Assembly (NCBI RefSeq): GCF_000425465.1
Contig: NZ_KE384381.1
Span: 308,929 to 372,928, forward strand
Direction: 5' to 3'
Source: Flavobacterium filum DSM 17961
Lineage (GTDB): Bacteria > Bacteroidota > Bacteroidia > Flavobacteriales > Flavobacteriaceae
Length of the DNA: 64,000 nt
Part shown: piece after piece, positions 33,460 through 42,757 of the stretch
Position numbering within the stretch: position 1 is the first letter of the stretch
Layout of the letters: every line of letters starts with the position of its first letter
The notes under the pieces: generated by a model
The model's input: only the letters and a program-made list of their open reading frames with translations
The model's database searches: none
Told to the model about the DNA's origin: nothing
Program-made: the position numbers and the translations under genes

Positions 33460-34680
33460 TTACAATTCTAAAGCTTTTTTTGCATTTCCGCCCATCAAAT
33501 GTTCTACTGGGTTTTCTAACGCTTCTTTTACGGCCACTAAGAAACCAACTGATTCTCTTCCATCGATGATTCTGTGGTCATAGGATAACGCTACATACAT
33601 TACCGGTGCAATCACAATTTGACCATTTCTCACAATAGGTCTTTCTACTACATTATGCATTCCTAAAATTCCTGATTGTGGCGGGTTGATGATTGGTGTT
33701 GATAACATACTTCCAAAAACTCCTCCGTTTGAAATGGTGAATGTTCCACCCGTCATTTCGTCAACAGTGATTTGACCATCACGTGCACGAATTGCCAAAC
33801 GTTTGATTTCGGCTTCAACGCCTCGGAAAGAAAGTGTTTCTGCATTTCGCATTACCGGAACCATTAATCCTTTTGGACCGGATACCGCTACTGAAATATC
33901 ACAGAAATCATATGAAATTTTCTCTTGACCATCAATCATTGAATTTACGTCTGGATATAATTGTAATGCTCTCGTTACAGCTTTGGTAAAGAAAGACATA
34001 AAGCCTAAACCTAATCCATGTTTTTCTTTGAAAGCATCTTTATATTCTGCTCTTAAATCATAAATCGCAGTCATATCTACCTCATTAAACGTGGTTAACA
34101 TCGCCGTTTCATTTTTGGCCGAAACCAATCGTTCTGCTACTTTACGACGCAACATGGATAATTTAGTTCTTTCTGAACCACGGTTTCCTCCGGTTGGTGT
34201 CCCCATTGATGGAACTGCGTTAACAGCATCATCTTTGGTAATTCTTCCGCCTTTTCCGGTTCCAACGATATCGGAAGGTTGTATGTTTTTTTCGTCTAAA
34301 ATTTTACGAGCCGCAGGAGAAGGAGCTTGTGTAGCATACGTTTTTTCAGGAGCCGGAGCTGCTTTTACTTCTACTTTCTTTTCTTCTACTTTTGGTGTTT
34401 CTTCTTTGACTTCTACTTTAGGTGCATCACCGCTTGGTTTTGCTGCAGATGTATCGATTAGACAAACTACGGCTCCAACGGCAACAGCATCGCCTTCTTC
34501 CGCTTTAAGTGTAATGATTCCACTGGCTTCTGCGGGTAGTTCTAGGGTAGCTTTGTCAGAATCAACCTCAGCAATAGCTTGGTCTTTTTCTACATAATCA
34601 CCGTTTTTTACTAACCAAGTTGCAATTTCAACTTCTTTTATTGATTCTCCCGGCGAGGGAACTTTCATTTCTAAAATCAT
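33460..34680 (-). CDS. sucB: Dihydrolipoyllysine-residue succinyltransferase (2-oxoglutarate dehydrogenase E2)
   Basis: 406 residues from ATG at 34680. Lipoyl domain 1-77 with lipoyl Lys43 in DSDKATLEL; Pro/Ala/Lys/Glu linker about 85-115; peripheral subunit-binding domain (PAARKILDEKNIQPSDIVGTG split from GRITKDD); catalytic domain from about 175 with His369 in YDHRIIDGRE. Transfers succinyl from the E1-bound intermediate to CoA in the TCA cycle. Downstream of sucA with an 80-base spacer holding a perfect inverted repeat. Confidence 0.96.
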   Translation of the reverse strand: MILEMKVPSPGESIKEVEIATWLVKNGDYVEKDQAIAEVDSDKATLELPAEASGIITLKAEEGDAVAVGAVVCLIDTSAAKPSGDAPKVEVKEETPKVEEKKVEVKAAPAPEKTYATQAPSPAARKILDEKNIQPSDIVGTGKGGRITKDDAVNAVPSMGTPTGGNRGSERTKLSMLRRKVAERLVSAKNETAMLTTFNEVDMTAIYDLRAEYKDAFKEKHGLGLGFMSFFTKAVTRALQLYPDVNSMIDGQEKISYDFCDISVAVSGPKGLMVPVMRNAETLSFRGVEAEIKRLAIRARDGQITVDEMTGGTFTISNGGVFGSMLSTPIINPPQSGILGMHNVVERPIVRNGQIVIAPVMYVALSYDHRIIDGRESVGFLVAVKEALENPVEHLMGGNAKKALEL

Positions 34681-34691
34681 GTCTAATATTG

Positions 34692-34752
34692 GTTTAAAAG
34701 TTTCAGGTTTCAAGTTTCAGGTTTTTCCAACTTGAAACCTGAAACTTGAAAC
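34692..34752. repeat. Perfect 19-base inverted repeat between sucA and sucB
   Basis: Arms AAGTTTCAGGTTTCAAGTT (34698-34716) and AACTTGAAACCTGAAACTT (34729-34747) with a 12-base spacer. No T-run of terminator type follows, so it is more a dispersed palindromic element or intercistronic stem-loop than a terminator. Confidence 0.85.
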
Positions 34753-34759
34753 ATATTTT

Positions 34760-37531
34760 TTATCTAAATAAATTTTTATCAAATACCATTCGTATTGCAT
34801 CAGCGTGACGTCTTCTGTCGCGAGTATGACTTCCGGCAGCCGGAGCAGCATAAGCTTTTAATGAAGCTAATCGCCATGGCACTAAGTCAAAATTCATCAA
34901 CATAAAGCTATAAGCTCCCATATTTTTTGGTTCTTCTTGTGCCCAAACATAATCATCTGCATTCGGATAGGATGCAATAATTGCTTTTAATTGCTCAATC
35001 GGCAAAGGGAACAATTGCTCAATTCGAACCAAAGCTACATCATTTCTGCCTAAGTTTTCTCTTTCAGCTAAAATATCATAGTAGAATTTTCCGGTACAGA
35101 AAACTAGCGTTTTTACTTTTTTCTTATCTACTGAAAAATCGTCAATGGTTTCCTGAAATTGACCGTTGTACAATTCTTCTCTCGTTGAAACACAAAGCGG
35201 ATGACGCAACAAACTTTTAGGTGAAAAGACAACCAAAGGTTTTCTAAACTTCGTTTTCATTTGTCTTCTTAACAAATGGAAGAAGTTGGCAGGCGTTGTA
35301 CAATCAGCCACATACATATTATGACGAGCACAAAGTTGCAAATAACGCTCCATTCTGGCGGAAGAATGTTCCGCTCCTTGACCTTCATAACCGTGAGGTA
35401 ACAACATGACAATTCCGTTTTGGTTATTCCATTTGTCTTCTCCACACGAAATGTATTGGTCAATCATGATTTGTGCACCATTAGAGAAATCACCAAATTG
35501 TGCTTCCCAAATGGTTAACGCATTCGGATTGGCCAAAGCATATCCATAATCAAATCCTAATACACCATATTCGGAAAGGAACGAATTAAATACATTGAAT
35601 TTTCCTTTTTTACCTTTAAGTGTGTTCAATAATACTACTTCTTCTTCACTGTCTTCCACTTTAACAACGGCATGACGGTGAGAAAATGTACCTCTTTCCA
35701 CATCCTGACCGGATAAACGCACATCATAACCTTCGGTTAATAACGTTCCATAAGCCAGCGTTTCTGCTGTACCCCAATCGATAGTATCGTTATCATACAT
35801 CGTTTTACGATCAGAAACAATCTTGGTAATTTTATTGATGAATTTTTTATCCGATGGTAAAGTAGAAATGGTTTCCAAAATAGCATCCAATTTCTTTTGG
35901 TCGTATTTAGTATCTACTTTTTTCAACATTTCATCATCTGAAACTTGAACAAAACCTTTCCATTCCTCTTGCATAAAAGGCTTGATGATAGTTAAATCTT
36001 TTTTGCGGGAAGCTTGAAGATTTTCATCTAACTTGGCTTTGTACTCATTCTCTATTTTGGTAATATAAGCCGCATCAACAATTCCATCTGAAATCAATTT
36101 TTCAGCATAAATATCTCTTGGATTTCTATGTTTTGCAATGATTTTGTATAAAACAGGTTGTGTAAAACGAGGCTCATCTCCTTCGTTGTGACCATATTTT
36201 CTATATCCTAACAAATCGATGAATACATCGCGACCAAAAGCCATTCTGAAATCTAACGCAAATAACATAGCATGAACAACCGCTTCACTGTTATCCGCGT
36301 TAACATGAAGTACTGGTGACAATGTTACTTTGGCAATATCGGTACAATAGGTAGACGAACGTGCATCTAAATAATTCGTTGTAAATCCAACTTGATTATT
36401 GATGACGATGTGAATAGTTCCACCGGTTTTATAACCGTCTAGTTGCGACATTTGTATGATTTCATACACAATTCCTTGTCCGGCCACAGCCGCATCACCA
36501 TGCACTGCAATTGGAAGCACTTTAGAAAAATCTTCCGGAAAATATTTATCTTGTTTGGCTCTGGTAATTCCTTCAATTACAGCACCAACCGTTTCAAGAT
36601 GCGAAGGATTGGGAGCTAAATTGATATTGATTTTTTTACCTGAACTTGTTTTTCTTTCTGAAGTTAAACCTAAATGGTATTTTACGTCACCGTCAAAATA
36701 TTCTTTATCGTAGTCTTTCCCATCAAATTCTGAGAAAATATCTTGTGTAGGTTTCCCAAAAATATTGGCTAGCGTATTCAAACGTCCTCGGTGTGCCATT
36801 CCCATGACGAAATGCTCTACTCCCTTTTCAGCAGCGGATTCAATTACAGCATCTAAAGCAGGAATCAAACTTTCTCCACCTTCTAATGAGAATCGTTTTT
36901 GACCTACATATTTTGTATGAAGAAAGTTTTCAAAAGAAACTGCTTCATTCAATTTACCTAGTATATGTTTTTTTTGATCTGCCGAAAAATTAGGTTGATT
37001 GTCATTAGCATTTATACGCTCTTGTACCCAATTTACAAAAATTGGATTTTCCATGTGCATGTACTCAATACCGATGTGCTGACAATACATACTTTGAAGA
37101 TGATTCAAAATTTGACGCAATGTCGAAGGTTGCTTGCCTATTACTTTAGCGGCATCAAAAACAATATCCAAATCAGCTGATGATAATCCGAAATTTTCAA
37201 TTGACAAATCCGGAGCATACGTTCTTCTTTCTCTAACCGGATTGGTTTTAGTAAATAAATGACCACGCGTTCTATATCCGTCAATTAATTTAAGAACATT
37301 GAATTCTTTTTGTAATTTTTCTGAAATCAAACTATTGTTTTGATCTCCAGAGGAAAAATCGGCTAGTTGGGATTCGGGGTCAACATCAGAAGCCGACTCT
37401 AATCCAAAATCAAAACCTTGAAAAAAGGCTCTCCAACTCGGCTCAACCGAATCGGGATTTTGGGTATATTGATCATATAAATCGGCAAAAAATTGTGTAT
37501 GTGCTGCGTTTAAAAAGGAAAACCTATCCAT
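34760..37531 (-). CDS. sucA: 2-oxoglutarate dehydrogenase E1 component
   Basis: 923 residues, usual length. N-terminal FLNAAHTQFFADLYDQY, thiamine-diphosphate domain with GMAHRGRLNTLANIFGKP and LLGYRKYGHNEGDEPRF, and C-terminal transketolase-like region with FDYGYALANPNALTIWEAQF and LPHGYEGQGAEHSSAR. Decarboxylates 2-oxoglutarate and passes the succinyl unit to SucB. TACTTTTG at 37572-37579 drives it divergently from the outer-membrane protein gene. Confidence 0.97.
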   Translation of the reverse strand: MDRFSFLNAAHTQFFADLYDQYTQNPDSVEPSWRAFFQGFDFGLESASDVDPESQLADFSSGDQNNSLISEKLQKEFNVLKLIDGYRTRGHLFTKTNPVRERRTYAPDLSIENFGLSSADLDIVFDAAKVIGKQPSTLRQILNHLQSMYCQHIGIEYMHMENPIFVNWVQERINANDNQPNFSADQKKHILGKLNEAVSFENFLHTKYVGQKRFSLEGGESLIPALDAVIESAAEKGVEHFVMGMAHRGRLNTLANIFGKPTQDIFSEFDGKDYDKEYFDGDVKYHLGLTSERKTSSGKKININLAPNPSHLETVGAVIEGITRAKQDKYFPEDFSKVLPIAVHGDAAVAGQGIVYEIIQMSQLDGYKTGGTIHIVINNQVGFTTNYLDARSSTYCTDIAKVTLSPVLHVNADNSEAVVHAMLFALDFRMAFGRDVFIDLLGYRKYGHNEGDEPRFTQPVLYKIIAKHRNPRDIYAEKLISDGIVDAAYITKIENEYKAKLDENLQASRKKDLTIIKPFMQEEWKGFVQVSDDEMLKKVDTKYDQKKLDAILETISTLPSDKKFINKITKIVSDRKTMYDNDTIDWGTAETLAYGTLLTEGYDVRLSGQDVERGTFSHRHAVVKVEDSEEEVVLLNTLKGKKGKFNVFNSFLSEYGVLGFDYGYALANPNALTIWEAQFGDFSNGAQIMIDQYISCGEDKWNNQNGIVMLLPHGYEGQGAEHSSARMERYLQLCARHNMYVADCTTPANFFHLLRRQMKTKFRKPLVVFSPKSLLRHPLCVSTREELYNGQFQETIDDFSVDKKKVKTLVFCTGKFYYDILAERENLGRNDVALVRIEQLFPLPIEQLKAIIASYPNADDYVWAQEEPKNMGAYSFMLMNFDLVPWRLASLKAYAAPAAGSHTRDRRRHADAIRMVFDKNLFR

Positions 37532-37571
37532 AATTAGTAGTAATAAACCTTATTTGTTAAAAATAGTTTTG

Positions 37572-37579
37572 CAAAAGTA
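37572..37579 (-). promoter_or_regulatory. Putative sucAB -7 element
   Basis: Minus-strand TACTTTTG about 40 bases before the sucA ATG. Confidence 0.5.
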
Positions 37580-37603
37580 CAATAATTGCCATAATCTTTC
37601 ATT

Positions 37604-37611
37604 TATTTTTG
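37604..37611 (+). promoter_or_regulatory. Putative -7 element for the barrel protein gene
   Basis: TATTTTTG 38 bases before the ATG at 37650; back to back with the sucA element. Confidence 0.45.
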
Positions 37612-37649
37612 CATACTTTTATGTTTTTAATTGCTAAAAAGATATAGAT

Positions 37650-38195
37650 ATGAAAAATGCCGTAAAACTTCCTGTAATTATTGCTATTCTACTAGTTGTT
37701 TTTTGTGTAGAAAATACTTTTGCTCAATCAGAGCAATCGATTTCCAACCAAGGAAGAAGCGAGTTTTGGTCTAAAGTACGTTTTGGAGGAAATATTGGTC
37801 TTGCCATTGGAAACAATTACACCGATATTACTCTTGCTCCCGGAGCAATTTATGATTTCAATCAATACATTAGCTTAGGTTTTGGAATTCAAGGAAGTTA
37901 TGTAAAACAAAAGAACTTTTTTGAATCGTATATTTATGGTGCGAGCATGATTGTTTTGGGAAATCCCATTCCTGAAATACAGTTATCTGCTGAATTGGAA
38001 CAACTTCGAGTGAACACGACTTATAAAGACAATTTTGGTTCTTTGAAAGATAATTTTTGGAATACCGGTTTGTTTTTGGGAGCAGGCTACCAAACGAATA
38101 ATGTTACAATTGGTCTGCGTTATAATGTGTTACACAATGACAATCGAAATGTGTATTCGGAAGCTTGGATGCCGTTTGTTAGAGTTTATTTCTAA
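37650..38195 (+). CDS. Small outer-membrane beta-barrel protein
   Basis: 181 residues. Signal peptide MKNAVKLPVIIAILLVVFCVENTFAQ, then repeated amphipathic strands (VRFGGNIGLAIGNNYTDI, ISLGFGIQGSYVKQ, TGLFLGAGYQTNNVTIGLRY, WMPFVRVYF) ending in a C-terminal aromatic. Proteins like this next to sucA are sometimes labelled alpha-ketoglutarate decarboxylase by transfer from the neighbour; nothing in the sequence supports an enzyme. Overlaps the convergent gene by 17 bases. Confidence 0.75.
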   Translation: MKNAVKLPVIIAILLVVFCVENTFAQSEQSISNQGRSEFWSKVRFGGNIGLAIGNNYTDITLAPGAIYDFNQYISLGFGIQGSYVKQKNFFESYIYGASMIVLGNPIPEIQLSAELEQLRVNTTYKDNFGSLKDNFWNTGLFLGAGYQTNNVTIGLRYNVLHNDNRNVYSEAWMPFVRVYF

Positions 38196-38529
38196 ACCAA
38201 ACTTTCTGCCATTCTCTTTTTAAAATTAGGAAAGCTACTTTTTCAGCCAGTTCGGCAATGTCATCACCATTTAGTTTTTTGACTTCTTCTTCGGAAACAT
38301 CGATGATATAAAGCAAATTCAAATATTCGGCAAATTTGTATTGAATGAGTCGATATACTTTTTCGTGCAATTGAATTTTTAATTCGTTGGGCGAAGTACT
38401 TAACGGAAAATCAACCGGTTCGTTAGCAAAATTGAAATCTTTATTGAGTTGTTCAATGAGTTTGAGGTAAAGATTTTCTTTTTCTGCTTCGGTTAAAAGA
38501 TGGTCAGTTGATGTTGGGATGGGATACAT
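38179..38529 (-). CDS. Conserved-type hypothetical protein, cytoplasmic
   Basis: 116 residues, mostly helical, no signal peptide or membrane segment. Contains LTEAEKENLYLKLIEQLNKDF, PLSTSPNELKIQLHEKVYRLIQ and a basic C-terminus LKREWQKVWFRNKL. I do not recognise a family. Codon use looks like the neighbours and it keeps an open frame against a convergent overlap, so it is probably real. Confidence 0.62.
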   Translation of the reverse strand: MYPIPTSTDHLLTEAEKENLYLKLIEQLNKDFNFANEPVDFPLSTSPNELKIQLHEKVYRLIQYKFAEYLNLLYIIDVSEEEVKKLNGDDIAELAEKVAFLILKREWQKVWFRNKL

Positions 38530-38550
38530 TTGATTAACGATTGATGATTT

Positions 38551-38626
38551 TTAATGGAACACGGATTGGATGGATTAAATGGATTTACGCTGATTTTTTT
38601 TGTTCGCAAGCGAAAATGGATTTAAC
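38551..38626. repeat. ACACGGATT / TTCGCAAGCGAA repeat, copy 1
   Basis: Contains the core AATGGATTTACGCTGATTT followed by TTTGTTCGCAAGCGAAAATGG. The inverse copy at 48430-48535 shares about 60 bases of it. TTCGC/GCGAA can form a small hairpin. Confidence 0.8.
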
Positions 38627-38696
38627 CTTATAATGCATCTACACGAAGGCAGGGATTTTTAGCACTTCACTTTTTTAGAAATAAGAAACCACCGCT

Positions 38697-39401
38697 TTAG
38701 AAAACGGCTGTTAGCAGATGTTTTTGTTTAGTAAATTTGTTCTGTTTTAATTTTTTATTTGTATTTATTAATTTTCCGTTTTTCCATTTATAGATTAGAT
38801 TCCAAACTATTTTTCCATTCGCACTATGATCAACGCTATCAACTAGAACGCTTTTTGTTTTTTTATCAGGAAACATATTATTCAAATTTTTAGTTTCTAA
38901 ATGATTTTCAAACTTTTTAGTTAAAGAATTTACGATTAGTAAATACCCTTTAGACATTGAAATTCCGTTTGATGAAGTTGAGTTTAAATAAATGTCTTTG
39001 AAGTTGTCAAAATTATAATCTTTAAATTCGATTTCATATTGTTGATAGGGAACTTCTAAATCATTTAATTCATCGGTTTTTTTCCATTCTTTATTCACTA
39101 AATTATAAAGTTCAATTTTATAAACCGTGTCACTTGGACAATTTACAATTATTGCACTTTTTTGATTCTTTGAAAATAAGTTTCCACTTTTTATAAATAA
39201 AAAAGGTTCTTGATTAGAAAATTCTAAAGTGTCTTTTGTCTTTGCTTTTTCTAAAAGCTTATACAAAGTATCAACTATAATTACACTTTCGCTTTTATGT
39301 TTTTCAATTTGTTTATTCGAAGAATTAATCTTCTTTTCTGTTTCATTTTTACAAGAAAACAGAAGTAAAATTAGAAATAAAAAAATTGATTTTATCTTCA
39401 T
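38697..39401 (-). CDS. Putative lipoprotein, function unknown
   Basis: 234 residues. Lipoprotein signal MKIKSIFLFLILLLFSC with lipobox LFSC, then a Lys/Asn/Glu linker. The mature part has YNFDNFKDIYLNSTSSNG, which resembles the FG-GAP/VCBS-like D-x-N-x-D motif in proteins reporting free-text descriptions such as XAC2610-type; too weak to assign. Strong A/T bias even for this genome. Flanked by repeat-filled gaps on both sides, which is compatible with a recently rearranged spot. Confidence 0.65.
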   Translation of the reverse strand: MKIKSIFLFLILLLFSCKNETEKKINSSNKQIEKHKSESVIIVDTLYKLLEKAKTKDTLEFSNQEPFLFIKSGNLFSKNQKSAIIVNCPSDTVYKIELYNLVNKEWKKTDELNDLEVPYQQYEIEFKDYNFDNFKDIYLNSTSSNGISMSKGYLLIVNSLTKKFENHLETKNLNNMFPDKKTKSVLVDSVDHSANGKIVWNLIYKWKNGKLINTNKKLKQNKFTKQKHLLTAVF

Positions 39402-39460
39402 TTTGTCTTATTTATGATTTTTTCCAAATCTCGGCTAGCTCTAGACTTAATGCTTAATAT

Positions 39461-39519
39461 AACACGGATTGAATGATTTACGCTGATTTTTTTGATTTAC
39501 AGTAGAAAATGGATTCTAA
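39461..39519. repeat. ACACGGATT repeat, copy 2 (degenerate)
   Basis: AACACGGATTGAATGATTTACGCTGATTTTTTT aligns with copy 1 but lacks the TTCGCAAGCGAA part. Confidence 0.7.
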
Positions 39520-39529
39520 AATATTACGT

Positions 39530-39612
39530 GCTTAGCAGGAGATTGCTACGCCAGTTCGCTATCGCTCGTGTCCTATTTCGACTTCGTCATCTTTCGGAAT
39601 GACAAAGAACCC
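39530..39612. repeat. GC-richer intergenic element between lipoprotein gene and polyprenyl synthase
   Basis: Non-coding stretch AGGAGATTGCTACGCC ... CTTTCGGAATGACAAAG, of the kind repeated in many flavobacterial genomes; only one copy in this window, so called from style and position. Confidence 0.4.
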
Positions 39613-39632
39613 GAAACTTTCAAACTCGCAAC

Positions 39633-40607
39633 TTAAACCTCCCTCTTCATCAACTTCTCACCAAAAGCTCTCAAAACCATTTTTTTATCTTCGCCAATTT
39701 GCATTTTGGATAAAGTTTGGAAAGCTTTCATCGTGTAATCTTCTATGGCTTTTTGAGTAGCTTTTGAAGCTCCGGTAAGATTGAAAAATTCTTTTACTGA
39801 TTCAATTTTTTCGGAATTATCACTCGGTTGAATGGAATATAAATGCAACAATTGCTCTCGTTCTTCGGCTTTTGAAAATTCCATTGCTTTTAAGTAAAGA
39901 TACGTTTTTTTGTTTTCGATAATATCGCCACCTGCTTGTTTTCCAAAGGTCTCTGGACTTCCGAAACAATCTAAATAATCGTCTTGTAATTGAAAGGCGA
40001 TGCCCAAATTCAATCCAAAATCATAAATTAAATTACCATTTTCTTCCGAAGTTTCAGCGATAATTGCTCCCATTTTCATCGCAGCTCCAACCAAAACAGC
40101 GGTTTTAAATTCAATCATTTTTAAATATTCGGGAATTGTTACATCATCACGTGTTTCAAAATCAACATCGTATTGCTGACCTTCGCAAACTTCTAAAGCG
40201 GTTTTGCTGAATAATTTTGCTAATGCTCTAAAGATTGTTGGTTCATAACTTTCAAAGTATTGATAAGCCAAAATCAACATAGCATCTCCAGATAAAATGC
40301 CGGTGTTCAAGTTCCATTTTTCATGAACGGTTTCTTTTCCTCTACGCAAAGGAGCATCGTCCATAATATCGTCGTGAACTAATGAAAAATTATGAAAAAC
40401 TTCTACAGCTGTTGCCGCAGAAAGTGCTTTTTTAAAATCAACATCAAAAACCTCGGTCGATAGTAAGGTTAAAACCGGACGCATTCTTTTTCCGCCTAAA
40501 CGCAAAATATAATCTATTGGTTCATACAGATTTTTAGGTTCTTTTAAAATTTTCTGATTTTCTAAATGAGCAAGAAAATGATCTTGATAAACCGCAATAG
40601 AATGCAT
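39633..40607 (-). CDS. Polyprenyl diphosphate synthase (short-chain isoprenyl synthase)
   Basis: 324 residues from ATG at 40607. GGKRMRPVL, first Asp-rich motif LVHDDIMDDAPLRRG, second Asp-rich motif FQLQDDYLDCFG and the GQ..D helix mark an all-trans prenyltransferase that joins IPP units for quinone or carotenoid precursors. Chain length is not deducible. The upstream in-frame extension to 40697 is hydrophobic and unlike the family, so it is excluded. Confidence 0.92.
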   Translation of the reverse strand: MHSIAVYQDHFLAHLENQKILKEPKNLYEPIDYILRLGGKRMRPVLTLLSTEVFDVDFKKALSAATAVEVFHNFSLVHDDIMDDAPLRRGKETVHEKWNLNTGILSGDAMLILAYQYFESYEPTIFRALAKLFSKTALEVCEGQQYDVDFETRDDVTIPEYLKMIEFKTAVLVGAAMKMGAIIAETSEENGNLIYDFGLNLGIAFQLQDDYLDCFGSPETFGKQAGGDIIENKKTYLYLKAMEFSKAEEREQLLHLYSIQPSDNSEKIESVKEFFNLTGASKATQKAIEDYTMKAFQTLSKMQIGEDKKMVLRAFGEKLMKREV

Positions 40608-40730
40608 TGGAAAAAAAATTTTTAGTTTAATGGAATACAAAGAAAACCAAAAAAAACCGAATGCAGAAACCAGACCAATAATTACACCGAAAAACAAATG
40701 TTAAATAAATGCAAATACTTTGGAAACTAT

Positions 40731-40761
40731 TTTGGTGTTAAAAGTTCCCTTCTTACATTTG
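40731..40761 (+). promoter_or_regulatory. Promoter of the tetR-efflux operon
   Basis: TTTG (40731-40734), 19-base spacer, TACATTTG (40754-40761): full consensus, 24 bases before the tetR ATG. A TetR operator would be expected around it; no clear palindrome is seen. Confidence 0.7.
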
Positions 40762-40785
40762 CCGGCGAAATTTGATCATGAATAA

Positions 40786-41382
40786 ATGAAAACGAAAATT
40801 ATTGAAAAAGCGGCTGAACTATTCTTAAAATTAGGTTTTAAAAGTATTACAATGGATGACATTGCTAATGAAATGGCTATTTCAAAAAAAACAATTTACA
40901 AGTTTTTTTGCAACAAAGAAGTCCTGATTGAAGAAACCGTTGAAAAGGTTCACAATGATATTAACCATACCATGTCAGAAATTTTTCAGCAAAAACACAA
41001 TGCCATTAAAGAGAACTTTCAAATAAGACAAACGTTTAAGGAGCTATTCAAATCCTCAGAAACGTCGCCGGTATATCAGTTAAAAAAGCACTATCCTGAA
41101 ATTTACGACAAGGTATATTTCAGACAGATTGAAGAATGCAAGGTGTGGTTCAGAGCAAATATTGAAAAAGGAATTATGCAGGGTTTATATCGACCGGAGG
41201 TAGATATTGAACTCTATTCGAAATTTTATTATCTGCTTATTTTTCAGATCAACGAATCTACTGTTCTTGAAAAAGAGACCTCAGCATTGGAATTAAAAGC
41301 ATTAGAATACCACACAAGGGCATTATCGACACCAAAAGGCATTGAAGAGCTTGAAAATCAACTATCTAACCTCAATATATAA
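40786..41382 (+). CDS. TetR/AcrR family transcriptional regulator
   Basis: 198 residues. N-terminal HTH: IIEKAAELFLKLGFKSITMDDIA then EMAISKKTIYKFFCNKEVLI, the TetR recognition helix pattern; the C-terminal ligand domain is divergent and helical. First gene of an operon with tolC, MFP and RND genes, so it is almost certainly the local repressor of the pump. Its stop lies 10 bases before the tolC ATG. Confidence 0.93.
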   Translation: MKTKIIEKAAELFLKLGFKSITMDDIANEMAISKKTIYKFFCNKEVLIEETVEKVHNDINHTMSEIFQQKHNAIKENFQIRQTFKELFKSSETSPVYQLKKHYPEIYDKVYFRQIEECKVWFRANIEKGIMQGLYRPEVDIELYSKFYYLLIFQINESTVLEKETSALELKALEYHTRALSTPKGIEELENQLSNLNI

Positions 41383-41392
41383 TCATCAATCA

Positions 41393-42724
41393 ATGAAAAA
41401 AGTAATTTTAATGTTAATAGCGTTTACTTTATCGGTAAATGCACAGGAAGCAAAAACGCTTTCACTTAAAGATGCCATAAATTACGCTTTAGAAAATAAG
41501 GCAGATGCAAAAAAAGCCAAATTAAGCGTAGAAAACAGTGAACATTTAATTGGCGAAGTCCGTTCAAGAGCTTTGCCCCAAATTTCTGCTCAGGGAAACT
41601 TAATGTATAATGCTATTTTACAGGAAATGGCAATGCCAGGGGAAATTGTTGGGCTTCCGGGACAGACACTTCTCGTTGCTTTCGGGCAGAAATGGACCGC
41701 TATCGGAGGGATCCATCTTTCACAAAATTTGTTTGACTATTCAGTTTTTACAGGGCTGAAAGCCGCCAAGACTACCCGCGAGTTTTATAAAGTAAACGAA
41801 CAACTTACTCAAGAACAAGTGATCGAAGCTGTTTCTAAAAGTTATTACCAGATTTTCATTACCAGGCAAAAACTGGAAACCGTAGATGAAACATTAGAAA
41901 ACACTGCAAAGGTTCAAAATACTGTTCAAGGGTTATTTGATAACGGATTAGCTAAAAAAGTAGATTTAGACAGAATTAAAGTAACAGTTGTTAATCTAAA
42001 ATCTTCTAAGCAACAACTGGAGAATGCGGTCAAACTTCAGGAAAACTCTTTAAAGTTTCTCATCGGAATGCAAATTGAAAATCCAATAACACTCATTGAA
42101 GAAAGAATTGAAATAACTCCTGTTTTACTCGAAAATCCAAATGTAAAACAGCTCTCTCAGTATCAAGCGTTAGAGGTCCAAAAGCAGCTTTTAATTTATA
42201 ATAAGGAATCATTTAAAGCAGGTTATTATCCAACTTTGTCTTTAACAGGAAATTATAGCTATCAGGGGTTGGGAGAAAAATTTCCTCTATCAGGAGCCAA
42301 GCCTGCGGACGGATTATTCTGGACAGATTATGCAACAATCGGATTAAATTTAAATATTCCTATTTTTAGCGGATTCCGTACACGCTCTCAGGTTCGTCAG
42401 GCTCAAAACCAACTGGATGTTCTTGAAGTTGATATGCAAGAAACCGAACAAGCTCTTAATCTCGCTTTTGAAAATGCTAAAACGCAAATTAATAATAGTG
42501 TTATAACCATAGAGAATCAAAAAGAAAATGTAAAATTAGCACAGGAAGTTCTTGACAATACAAATAACAATTACGTAAACGGGCTGGCTACTTTAACAGA
42601 TTTAATTGAAGCCGAAAATGCTCTGGCAGATGCCAAAAACAATCTTTCGAATGCTTTGTTAGAATATAAAGTAGCAGAAATCGAACTCATAAAGTCAAAA
42701 GGGGAACTTAATTCCTTAAGATAA
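41393..42724 (+). CDS. TolC family outer-membrane efflux protein
   Basis: 443 residues from ATG at 41393 (a longer reading from 41342 overlaps tetR). Signal peptide MKKVILMLIAFTLSVNAQ; two OEP repeats with long coiled helices (SLKDAINYALENKADAKKAKL; LSQYQALEVQKQLLIYNKESFKAGYYPTLSLTG in pieces) and barrel strands. Forms the outer-membrane channel of the tripartite pump. Spacing to the MFP gene is 33 bases. Confidence 0.94.
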   Translation: MKKVILMLIAFTLSVNAQEAKTLSLKDAINYALENKADAKKAKLSVENSEHLIGEVRSRALPQISAQGNLMYNAILQEMAMPGEIVGLPGQTLLVAFGQKWTAIGGIHLSQNLFDYSVFTGLKAAKTTREFYKVNEQLTQEQVIEAVSKSYYQIFITRQKLETVDETLENTAKVQNTVQGLFDNGLAKKVDLDRIKVTVVNLKSSKQQLENAVKLQENSLKFLIGMQIENPITLIEERIEITPVLLENPNVKQLSQYQALEVQKQLLIYNKESFKAGYYPTLSLTGNYSYQGLGEKFPLSGAKPADGLFWTDYATIGLNLNIPIFSGFRTRSQVRQAQNQLDVLEVDMQETEQALNLAFENAKTQINNSVITIENQKENVKLAQEVLDNTNNNYVNGLATLTDLIEAENALADAKNNLSNALLEYKVAEIELIKSKGELNSLR

Positions 42725-42757
42725 CAAAAATCAATATCAAACCTCAATCATATAAAA

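Noticed and set aside
34091..34597. Plus-strand open frame of 168 codons opposite sucB
   Set aside because: Ser/Ala-rich antisense shadow of a well-supported gene; no promoter and no recognisable domain.
40608..40697. N-terminal extension of the polyprenyl synthase gene
   Set aside because: Hydrophobic and unlike the family start; MHSIAVYQDHF at 40607 fits better.
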